The notes below the pieces were generated by a model. It ran no database searches and had not been told where the DNA came from. It saw only the letters and a program-made list of their open reading frames with translations. Positions 8,001 to 14,293 of a DNA stretch of 64,000 nt are shown here, one piece after another. Each line of letters opens with the position of its first letter. Position 1 is the first letter of the stretch. The DNA lies in the NCBI GenBank assembly GCA_019239895.1, contig JAFAZH010000041.1, forward strand, positions 186,001 through 250,000, given 5' to 3'. Position numbers and translations under genes: made by a program. Source of the stretch: Abditibacteriaceae bacterium (GTDB lineage Bacteria; Armatimonadota; Abditibacteriia; Abditibacteriales; Abditibacteriaceae).

Positions 8001-10353
8001 TCGCCCCTCTGCCGCTAAAATTACGGATGCCACAAAGCTAACAGCGCAAAACTTTCTGGTTTACGATCCAGCGGGTGATGTGGCGGCTTTCCTGAAGAGT
8101 CGAGGCGCGGCTTTCAAGACGCTCAATAGTCTGGAGAATCTACCTGCTAATGGCAAAGTATTGATTGTTGGCCCGGATGCTCTCGATTTCACGCAAAGCA
8201 CTTCCAGCAGTCTGGCCGCTTATGCTTCGGGTGGGCGGACGGTGATTGTCCTCGATCAGAAAAACCCCCTCAAATACCAGGCGATACCGGCTGAAATGGA
8301 ACCCGTTTCCGGTGGTGCGAAGAATGATTTCGGGCAGCCAGTGCCCACCGACCAGGGCCGCATCGCCTTCATCGAAGATGTCAGCCATCCCGCCTTTACC
8401 AACCTGACGCAGAAGGATTTCTTCGCGTGGGCACCGGGTGGCCTCGTCTACCGTAATGCTTATGTTAAGCCAGCGCGTGGCGGTAAATCTCTGGTGCAGA
8501 CTGGCCCTCGCTTAACCAATTCAGCCCTTGTGGAAGTGCCCGTTGGCACGGGCCTTATGCTGATTAGCCAACTTGAAATCGGGGAGAAAATTAAAACCAA
8601 CCCTGTAGCGCAGCAATTGTTGGCGAACCTGATCCGCTATGGAGCCAGTTATAAATTGGAATATCGCCAGGTGGCGGCAGTGGTGGATAATCCTCAATTG
8701 CAAAAAGCCATTGATACCCTCGGCTTGCAATACGAGAAAGTTGGCGATCCGCTTCAAGCCATTAACAACCCGGCCATTAAGCTAGCACTGATTTCAGCAA
8801 CCCCGGCCAACCTGAAACAATTAGCCGATAATCTGCCACGCGTGCAGGCATTCACACAACGCGGCGGCTATCTGGTCTTGCATGGCCTGACCCCGGAAGG
8901 CTTGGCCGATTACAACAAAATTGTCGGTTTTGACCACATGATTCGTCCTTTCACCCGCGAGCGCATCACCTTCCCGGCGGTCAAGAATCCATTGACCTCC
9001 GGGCTTACGCTCGGTGATATAGTCATGCTTTCCGGTGAGCGCATTTTTCCCTGGACAGCGGATGAGTATGTGGCTAACGACATCTTCAGTTACGTGGTTG
9101 ATTATGAAGATGTGGCCCCTTTCGGCAAGTCCGATAGTTTTCTTTATCCAAATGCTGTTAATAACTTTTTCCAATCGGATGCGTGGAAGTTGATCAACAA
9201 TTTTCCCGCCCCAGCAGGTGGCACGGTTGATATGAAAGTCACGCTCAACAAGCCCCAGACGATTAAGGAGTTCACCTGGGTTGGGAACACACTTTATAAT
9301 GCGGTCACAAAGGTCAATCTGATCTTCGATGCCAAAGACAGACTCTCTTTCAATACCCAACCTAACGCCGAGCCACAAACGTTTACTATCAATCCGCCAC
9401 GCACGGCGCAGGAGATTACCCTGCAAATGGCTGACTGGCAGCATCTACCCGGCAAGCAAAACGATAAAGGGGAGGACTTAATTGGCCTGGACAACATCTA
9501 TTATCTGGCCCAACGCCCAGTAGACTTTTACCAGAAAGTCAAGCCGATGCTCAACATCGGCGGCTTGATGCAATACCCGCGTGGCGCAGGTGGCATCGTG
9601 TTGTGCAATCTATTGTTTAAGGACACCGAGACGGTGCCAGTCAATGCCGCCAAGAAGCGCACCATTTTAAGCGTGTTGCTACGCAACTTAAAGGCTCCCT
9701 TTGCCGGTGGCAAAACCGTTATCCCTGGCGCGAACTTAACCTACACCACAATTGATATTGGTAAGCAGGCCAACCAGTATCGCAATGAGCGTGGCTGGTT
9801 CGGTGATCCCAAGTTCACCTTTGCGGAACTGCCAACGGGCAAGCAGACTTTTGCTGGTGTGACCTACAACATCTATGACTTCCCCACTTCCCCGGTGCCC
9901 ACTGCCATTATGTTGGGCGGTGCTGGTGTGCCCAACAACCCGGCTAATGAGGTCAAAGATATTCCGGTCAACCTGAAAGCTGATGCCCTTTTCTTCTTGC
10001 AGGCGGCTCGTTTGGACGCGCATTTAAACGAGCAAGAAACCCACGAAAAGAAGCAGTATGAGATGGCGCGTTACGTGGTGCATTATGCCGATGGCCAGTC
10101 CGTCACAATTCCGCTGTATGCGGAAATTGATTTAGACGACTACAAACAGAAAACTCCCAGAGCTTTGCCCGGCGCGCAGATTGCCTGGACGCGGCCCTAC
10201 GCAGGCACAGAATACACCGCTGTTGCCTATTCCAAGCAGTGGAACAACCCACGCCCCAATGTGGAGATTAAGAGTATTGATTTTCAATATGGCGAGCAGA
10301 AACGCGGTATTCCGGTGCTGCTCGCCGTCACCGCCGCGACTGTAGCCAAGTAG
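5041..10353 (+). CDS. very large secreted glycoside hydrolase family 2 protein
   Basis: The 1770-residue product begins with a signal peptide (basic start, LLTALFLWLSATALAQA). A sugar-binding jelly-roll region (about 240-365, with FPMNSLNTTVYVNGVYCGF) and an Ig-like sandwich (about 417-530) follow. A TIM barrel spans about 535-850. The GH2 acid/base is E670 in IWSIENEF and the nucleophile is probably E768 in RPRFIGEDY. After an Ala/Pro/Lys-rich linker near 940-975, two glutamine-amidotransferase/ThuA-like alpha/beta regions appear (VLIVGPDALDF and YLVLHGLTPEG). Beta-rich, probably carbohydrate-binding, domains run to the end. Typical GH2 enzymes have 600-1100 residues, so more than 800 are accessory. 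It is likely periplasmic or cell-surface and degrades a beta-linked polysaccharide. Sugar specificity is not readable. Confidence 0.85.
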   Translation: MRKFSTLNKFNRQWSPLLTALFLWLSATALAQAVRAEDYIWIESENTSSLNIKGNDKLKVQAAGWGNKQFLSGQSWFQISADASEVDKQVPDAGVLMQYQFNAPKTARYEVWNRVGYEFVRSPFDWRVDDGDWVSMSPETLTTDLMELGFFNEVAWLKLGDKELNAGQHRLEIRLPKTKDQKGNTAKLLYASDVIMLYPGTFQPNGPYKPDENYRDAKDEQAAKQVFNVPEVVAGARPRQSIKLEGQWEVARFDEQMPGEVAAPVKDFPTEPHWKAIPVPSDKNKSRPDLVFAHRLWYRTRFNVPVSQMGHSFFLTFPMNSLNTTVYVNGVYCGFSKNPLTRCDIDVTKGVKAGVNEVWVGIRDAWYGRTANPQNPLKLRKGFNLPIAFFGNGFQDLDYPIWNNPESGILEAPEFVVTGGPVYAADVFVKPSVARQQLAAEVTLTNSSNQNATGEIGWQAIDDKTGAVAKTFKAQPFTVAAGANQVLNIADAWTNPTLWWPDSPNMYRLRTTITVGGNPIDVTETAFGFREWTSKGTDFLLNGVPWRMWADLSPLEAKTKEDFLHIYHQTNQRTFRLMMPGQGNSWRFLDMPLPDVLSFFDHNGVVVRRNGLVDGEAIGYAFSEGDADLKKLYGTEMKVQLMQNWKDQMVAQVRAERNHPSIQIWSIENEFAFINLINLLGNGPLMDEYEKKGIQPVSDAVMAVDPTRFVMTDGGGATKFQTLPVHGNHYVFSPSDTRYPDLAYEANPEGGGRGRWVWDMQRPRFIGEDYFATGINPADYAMWGGEEAFQGKAATKPAVSRLWRMLNEGYRWAGQSAWQFWLGSGDTVGNPYIAAEPRAVFVRQYDWTFGAGQAVTRTFGIFNDTQHPEPLSFTRTLLLNNKKIWSKTTTHKIAPGGSEKFDETLPSMPDVTTRQEGQLLLTLTADGKEVFRDVKAISILPNTLGNLFSAPAASGMAAPHPTAKPSKAAPRKTAALPAVITRVNYQVRPSAAKITDATKLTAQNFLVYDPAGDVAAFLKSRGAAFKTLNSLENLPANGKVLIVGPDALDFTQSTSSSLAAYASGGRTVIVLDQKNPLKYQAIPAEMEPVSGGAKNDFGQPVPTDQGRIAFIEDVSHPAFTNLTQKDFFAWAPGGLVYRNAYVKPARGGKSLVQTGPRLTNSALVEVPVGTGLMLISQLEIGEKIKTNPVAQQLLANLIRYGASYKLEYRQVAAVVDNPQLQKAIDTLGLQYEKVGDPLQAINNPAIKLALISATPANLKQLADNLPRVQAFTQRGGYLVLHGLTPEGLADYNKIVGFDHMIRPFTRERITFPAVKNPLTSGLTLGDIVMLSGERIFPWTADEYVANDIFSYVVDYEDVAPFGKSDSFLYPNAVNNFFQSDAWKLINNFPAPAGGTVDMKVTLNKPQTIKEFTWVGNTLYNAVTKVNLIFDAKDRLSFNTQPNAEPQTFTINPPRTAQEITLQMADWQHLPGKQNDKGEDLIGLDNIYYLAQRPVDFYQKVKPMLNIGGLMQYPRGAGGIVLCNLLFKDTETVPVNAAKKRTILSVLLRNLKAPFAGGKTVIPGANLTYTTIDIGKQANQYRNERGWFGDPKFTFAELPTGKQTFAGVTYNIYDFPTSPVPTAIMLGGAGVPNNPANEVKDIPVNLKADALFFLQAARLDAHLNEQETHEKKQYEMARYVVHYADGQSVTIPLYAEIDLDDYKQKTPRALPGAQIAWTRPYAGTEYTAVAYSKQWNNPRPNVEIKSIDFQYGEQKRGIPVLLAVTAATVAK

Positions 10354-10382
10354 TTTTGATAGTGTCACAACGCGGAGAAATT

Positions 10383-10465
10383 ACGAACCCAGAGCGTGAG
10401 CGACTGGCTAGTGTCATAGTCCCAGAGACGCATAGCATAGCCAGTCGCTCACGCTCTGGGTTCGT
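10383..10465. repeat. 28-bp inverted repeat element, copy 1
   Basis: Arms at 10383-10410 and 10438-10465 are exact reverse complements (left arm begins ACGAACCCAGAGCGTGAGCG), separated by a 27-base loop. The same family recurs at 22639-22724 with paired base differences. It lies between the GH2 and PhyH genes, leaving the ribosome-binding site of the second gene intact. It could act as a transcript-stabilising or terminating hairpin; there is no poly-T after it on either strand. Confidence 0.85.
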
Positions 10466-10510
10466 TAGAAATGATGAATACAAGTTCTTTTGCAGTGAGG
10501 AGACAACAAT

Positions 10511-11281
10511 ATGAGCCAATCAACTTTGATAGCCTCTAATAACACTTCATCCCACAGGGGACGCCTTACCCCAGACCAGGTCAGTCATTACGAGCGTGAA
10601 GGTTATCTTCTGTTTAACCAGCCCGTCTTCGCGCCGCAGAAGTTCGCCCAACTGAAAGCCATCTTTGAAGAGGACTTAGCAGCCTATGGCGACGATAATC
10701 TGGATACCATTCATTTTCGGGATGCGCGCCTGCTGGACTTTCTGTTAGCGGATGAAGTGCTGGATTTAGTTGAGCCAGTCATTGGCCCGAATATCGGTTT
10801 GTGGTCGAGCCACTTTATCAGCAAGCCTCCTCTGACGGGCAAGGCTACTCCCTGGCACGAAGATTCCGCCTATTGGAATGGCCGCGTCTCTACAATGGCT
10901 GGTATCTGCACCATTTGGCTCGCCATTGATGCAGCTACACCGGAAAACGGTTGTATGCGGGTGATACCCGGCTCACACACCAATGGTTTCAGCGCCTATG
11001 AAGCGGTGGATGTCTCGCGCAATATCTTCGGCTCCCAAATCAAGCCTGAGTTAATTGATGAATCGCAAGCCGTCTACTTCTCGCTCCAACCCAACCAGTG
11101 TAGCCTCCATGAAGCCCGCATGATTCATGGCGCACAAGCCAATACTTCACCGCACCGACGCGCTGGCTATACTATGCGCTATTTTTCGACCAGCAGCAAA
11201 GTCTACCCGGAGCGCAATCCAGGTCATAAACTCTGGCTGGCACGGGGGCGCGATCTAGCGGGTAATATCTATGAGAATTGA
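10511..11281 (+). CDS. phytanoyl-CoA dioxygenase (PhyH) family oxygenase
   Basis: This 256-residue protein has the Fe(II)/2-oxoglutarate facial triad H116 and D118 in PWHEDSAYW and distal H206 in ARMIHGAQAN. Arginines in PHRRAGYTMRY are placed to hold 2-oxoglutarate. PENGCMRVIPGSHTNG matches the PhyH core. The ATG at 10511 has a strong GAGGAGA about seven bases upstream. It is distinct in sequence from the PhyH protein at 4239, so the two flank GH2 as diverged homologues, not a recent duplication. A hydroxylation step in the catabolism or modification of a plant- or sugar-derived compound is inferred from context only. The gene is followed by tRNA-Ile. Confidence 0.88.
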   Translation: MSQSTLIASNNTSSHRGRLTPDQVSHYEREGYLLFNQPVFAPQKFAQLKAIFEEDLAAYGDDNLDTIHFRDARLLDFLLADEVLDLVEPVIGPNIGLWSSHFISKPPLTGKATPWHEDSAYWNGRVSTMAGICTIWLAIDAATPENGCMRVIPGSHTNGFSAYEAVDVSRNIFGSQIKPELIDESQAVYFSLQPNQCSLHEARMIHGAQANTSPHRRAGYTMRYFSTSSKVYPERNPGHKLWLARGRDLAGNIYEN

Positions 11282-11403
11282 CAGGCTAAACTGGGGATAA
11301 GTGGTATCTATAAGTTGGCTCATTAACTTACCGCAGGTGAGATTAGCCCTTGCAAGCGGCGGTTAATTTTTGTAAATTATTTTATTGCGTGTATTGAAAT
11401 AGC

Positions 11404-11477
11404 GGGCTCATAGCTCAGTTGGTTAGAGCGCCACACTGATAATGTGGAGGTCCCTGGTTCGAGTCCAGGTGGGCCCA
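11404..11477 (+). tRNA. tRNA-Ile (anticodon GAT)
   Basis: A 74-base cloverleaf can be drawn. The acceptor stem GGGCTCA pairs with TGGGCCC, with one G-T pair. The D-arm contains AGCTCAGTTGGTTAGAGC. The anticodon stem CCACA/TGTGG encloses loop CTGATAA, giving anticodon GAT at 11438-11440. The T-arm has CCTGG-TTCGAGT-CCAGG, and the discriminator base is A. The 3' CCA is not encoded. An AT-rich stretch lies upstream, but no clear promoter hexamers are visible. It is a stand-alone tRNA with no adjacent rRNA. Confidence 0.97.
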
Positions 11478-11528
11478 TAAAAGTTTTACCATTCCAGCAA
11501 AACAGCGCAAATCAAAGGACTGCGGCGT

Positions 11529-13058
11529 TTATCGCAAAGGAATCGTGAAGGAGAAGGTGCTGCCTCGTCCTAATTCGCTCTCAACCCAAATCCGTCCTTG
11601 ATGCGCTTCTACGACCATTTTGCAGAAGGTAAGGCCCAGGCCCGTGGACATCTTGCGCCCGGCTTGACGAGTTTCGACCTGACCGAACTTCTCGAAGATA
11701 CGCTCGAATGCCTCAGCGGGAATACCTTCGCCTGTATCATGCACAGTAAAGACGACTTCATCACGGTTGTCAGCTAACCTCACGGCTATAGTAATGGAGC
11801 CGGTTTCGGGCGTAAATTTAACGGCGTTGCTTAGGAGGTTGACGAGCGTGCGCAGCAGCTTATCTTCATCGCCGGAGAAGACCGGTAAATCCGGCATAAT
11901 TTCCGTCAAAAGTTTCAATTGCTTTGCCTCGGCCAGTGAGTTAACCTGACGTTCAGCCCGCAGCACTAAATCACTGACTGTGACCGCTTGATATTCGAGC
12001 CGTAACGAACCGTCTTCCATTTTGCTGATGTCCAGCAAGTCATTAATCATCCCCAGCAGAATCTCGCCGCCCTCAATCGAGATATTGAGGAACTCCTCCT
12101 GGTCTACGTTTAAGTCGCCCAAGGCTTCTACCGTTTGCAGCCCCGTCAGGAGTGAGGTCAACGGTGTGCGCAGATCGTGGACAATCATGTGGGTGAGATC
12201 ATTCTTGACCTGATTTAGTGCCTCGATTTGCTTGCGGCGCGTGATGTCCTGCAACAAGCACACCCCGCCTATCGTTTCCCCTAAATAGTCATGGACTAAC
12301 TCCACGTTGATAGCCACCGGAGTTAATCCCCCAGATTGGCTGCGGATTTCGGAATCACGCGAGGGTGGGAGTTGTCCAGCTAATGCCTGTGCGAACATCT
12401 CGCTGATTTCAGCCCCAGCCGGTTCGCCTAGAGCAACACCAACAGATTGCCCATTAAGCTCATACTCGGCCTTACCAATCATCTGACAAAAGAAATGGTT
12501 GGCGCTGGTAATCTGTTGCTCCGTATCCAAGGTGATGATGCCTTCGCAGAGATTTTCTAGGATTGTCTTTAGCTCAATTTGCTTGGCGATACTCGCATAT
12601 AGCTCCTGATCCATCAGCGTGCTGAGCTTACAGAGAATCTCTTCCGGGGCTGGCGCATGGATCGTGGAGCTTGTAGGGGCGACTGGTTTGGCGGGTATAA
12701 GTTGTGCGACCGTAATGAGAAGCTCGGCTGGTGGGCTACCTTTGAACATGAAAGCATCGGCCCCGGTATGCCGACTCCAAAATTCCGCACCCCGGACATC
12801 GGAGCCGGTATTGATGATGATGGGAATATGCGCGACAAGTGGATCGTGCTTCAGCAGGCGGCACACCTGGTAACCATTCATGCGCGGCATAAAGATGTCG
12901 AGTACCACCAGATCAGGTAACTCGCAATAAACAGCTTGGGCCGCTTCCATGCCGTCAGCCGCATTAATTACAGTGTAGCCAGCACCCTGTAAAGTCCGCG
13001 ACAAAATCTTTGAGACTACAGGACTGTCGTCCGCCACGAGAACTTTGCGGGCTTCCAT
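11529..13058 (-). CDS. hybrid REC-PAS-histidine kinase
   Basis: The protein has 509 residues. An N-terminal receiver domain spans 1-125, with acidic pocket D10/D11 and phospho-acceptor D54 in VVLDIFMPRMNG. A PAS domain (about 165-285, ITLDTEQQITSANHFFCQM) follows, then a HisKA dimerisation helix with H-box MIVHDLRTPLTSL. The HATPase_c domain has N-box LLSNAVKFTP, G1 DTGEGIP, F-box FEKFGQ and G2 STGLGL. No membrane segment is present, so it is cytoplasmic. It is the last gene of the chemosensory operon, 47 bases after cheB, in the place where many such operons carry a separate output regulator. The likely role is to receive phosphate from CheA on its REC domain and pass a signal on through its own kinase module. 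That route is inference. Confidence 0.9.
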   Translation of the reverse strand: MEARKVLVADDSPVVSKILSRTLQGAGYTVINAADGMEAAQAVYCELPDLVVLDIFMPRMNGYQVCRLLKHDPLVAHIPIIINTGSDVRGAEFWSRHTGADAFMFKGSPPAELLITVAQLIPAKPVAPTSSTIHAPAPEEILCKLSTLMDQELYASIAKQIELKTILENLCEGIITLDTEQQITSANHFFCQMIGKAEYELNGQSVGVALGEPAGAEISEMFAQALAGQLPPSRDSEIRSQSGGLTPVAINVELVHDYLGETIGGVCLLQDITRRKQIEALNQVKNDLTHMIVHDLRTPLTSLLTGLQTVEALGDLNVDQEEFLNISIEGGEILLGMINDLLDISKMEDGSLRLEYQAVTVSDLVLRAERQVNSLAEAKQLKLLTEIMPDLPVFSGDEDKLLRTLVNLLSNAVKFTPETGSITIAVRLADNRDEVVFTVHDTGEGIPAEAFERIFEKFGQVETRQAGRKMSTGLGLTFCKMVVEAHQGRIWVESELGRGSTFSFTIPLR

Positions 13059-13105
13059 AACTGCATCACCGCCTCAATACCTAATCCTCTGGAAAAATTA
13101 GGTAT

Positions 13106-14239
13106 TCATTTGCCACCTGCCACATAACTGACAAGGGCCTGAGTTATCTCCTCAGGCGGTAGAGTATAGCGGGCTGCCCCTAATTCAATGGCCTGTTTAG
13201 GCATCCCGAAAACTACACTGCTGGCTTCATCCTGAGCAATGGTTATGCCTCCGGCACGCGCGATGGCCTGCATCCCATCGGCCCCATCTCGTCCCATTCC
13301 AGTCAACAAGACTCCCAATGCCGCATCCCCATAATAAGCAGCTACTGACTTAAAAGTCGTGGTGACTGAAGGCCGGTGTCCATCTACAGGGGGTTTACGC
13401 GAAGCGACGAGGTAACCTCTGGGGTCTATTTCGAGATGCGTTTTTTCCTGTGGAAAGTAGATTACGCCGGGTAGGGGTTTATCCCCAGAACGAGCTATTT
13501 GCACCTTCAGTATACACTGTGTGGTTAACCAGTCCACTAAGCCCTGTAAAAACCCTTCACTGATATGCTGCACACACAGGATGGGAACCGGAAAATTAGC
13601 GGGCAGTTTGGAGAATATCTGTTGCAACGCCTGCGGCCCTCCGGTGGAAGCCCCCACTGCCACGATACTGATAGCCTGTGAGGTTGATTTAGGCACAAAT
13701 CTGGGGCTGGATTGAGCCATCGGAGCAACTGTTTTAGACGCTGCAATGGGTGCTGTTTCAGCAGTCTCCGCAGTCTTCGGGGCGCGACGAGTCACCACCG
13801 GCACACCGGAAAGAATCCTGATCCGGCTAATAAATTGCTGCGTAACTTGTGCCCCGGCTTCCAGGGCGTTAGCGGGCTTGAGAAAGACATCCACAGCCCC
13901 TGCTTGCAGCAAAGGAAACACCTTTTCCTTATTTTCCACTTCCACGGCAGAACTCACGACTAAAATGGGGCAGGGGTAGTTCGCCATCACTTCTTGGGTG
14001 AGTTTCAACCCATCCATGATAGGCATGTAGTAATCAGTGCAAATGACGTTCGGTTTAAGTTGGGGAATCGCGCGTAGAGCCTCTTGCCCGTTGCGGGCAG
14101 TTCCTACTACCTCAATATCGGGAGCCTCGGCCAGCATTCGCTGCAAGAGATTTAGTGCCAGTGGCGAATCGTCTACCAATAACACGCGGATGGGATTGCG
14201 GATTGCGGACTGCGGATTGCGGATTGGAATGGCATCCAT
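13106..14239 (-). CDS. cheB: CheB-type protein-glutamate methylesterase response regulator
   Basis: The receiver domain (about 17-135) carries D23/D24 and phospho-acceptor D69 in VICTDYYMPIMDG. After a variable linker, the methylesterase domain (about 190-377) shows serine in GASTGGPQALQ, histidine in CVQHISEGF and aspartate in LTGMGRDGADG, the CheB triad. It removes methyl groups from MCP glutamates when phosphorylated by CheA and is cytoplasmic. It lies 54 bases downstream of cheA. The first 16 residues are odd: they are encoded mainly by a five-unit GATTGCG heptamer tract and read as RNPQSAIRNP, which no CheB needs. The ATG at 14239 is the only start candidate before the receiver domain; a GTG inside it (V19) would be too late. 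Confidence 0.93.
   Translation of the reverse strand: MDAIPIRNPQSAIRNPIRVLLVDDSPLALNLLQRMLAEAPDIEVVGTARNGQEALRAIPQLKPNVICTDYYMPIMDGLKLTQEVMANYPCPILVVSSAVEVENKEKVFPLLQAGAVDVFLKPANALEAGAQVTQQFISRIRILSGVPVVTRRAPKTAETAETAPIAASKTVAPMAQSSPRFVPKSTSQAISIVAVGASTGGPQALQQIFSKLPANFPVPILCVQHISEGFLQGLVDWLTTQCILKVQIARSGDKPLPGVIYFPQEKTHLEIDPRGYLVASRKPPVDGHRPSVTTTFKSVAAYYGDAALGVLLTGMGRDGADGMQAIARAGGITIAQDEASSVVFGMPKQAIELGAARYTLPPEEITQALVSYVAGGK
14194..14228. repeat. heptanucleotide tandem repeat (5 x GATTGCG) inside cheB
   Basis: Five consecutive 7-base units read GATTGCG, GATTGCG, GACTGCG, GATTGCG and GATTGGA on the plus strand. They encode the N-terminal extension of CheB on the minus strand. The same unit, again five copies, lies inside rlmN at 32569-32603. 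Confidence 0.9.
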
Positions 14240-14293
14240 GATTGAAGGCTTAAGCTGCTATTTTGATACCGCACTCAGTTTATAAATTGATAA

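Noticed and set aside
11404..11477. tRNA-associated integration site
   Set aside because: No integrase, no duplicated tRNA 3' end and ordinary chromosomal genes on both sides.
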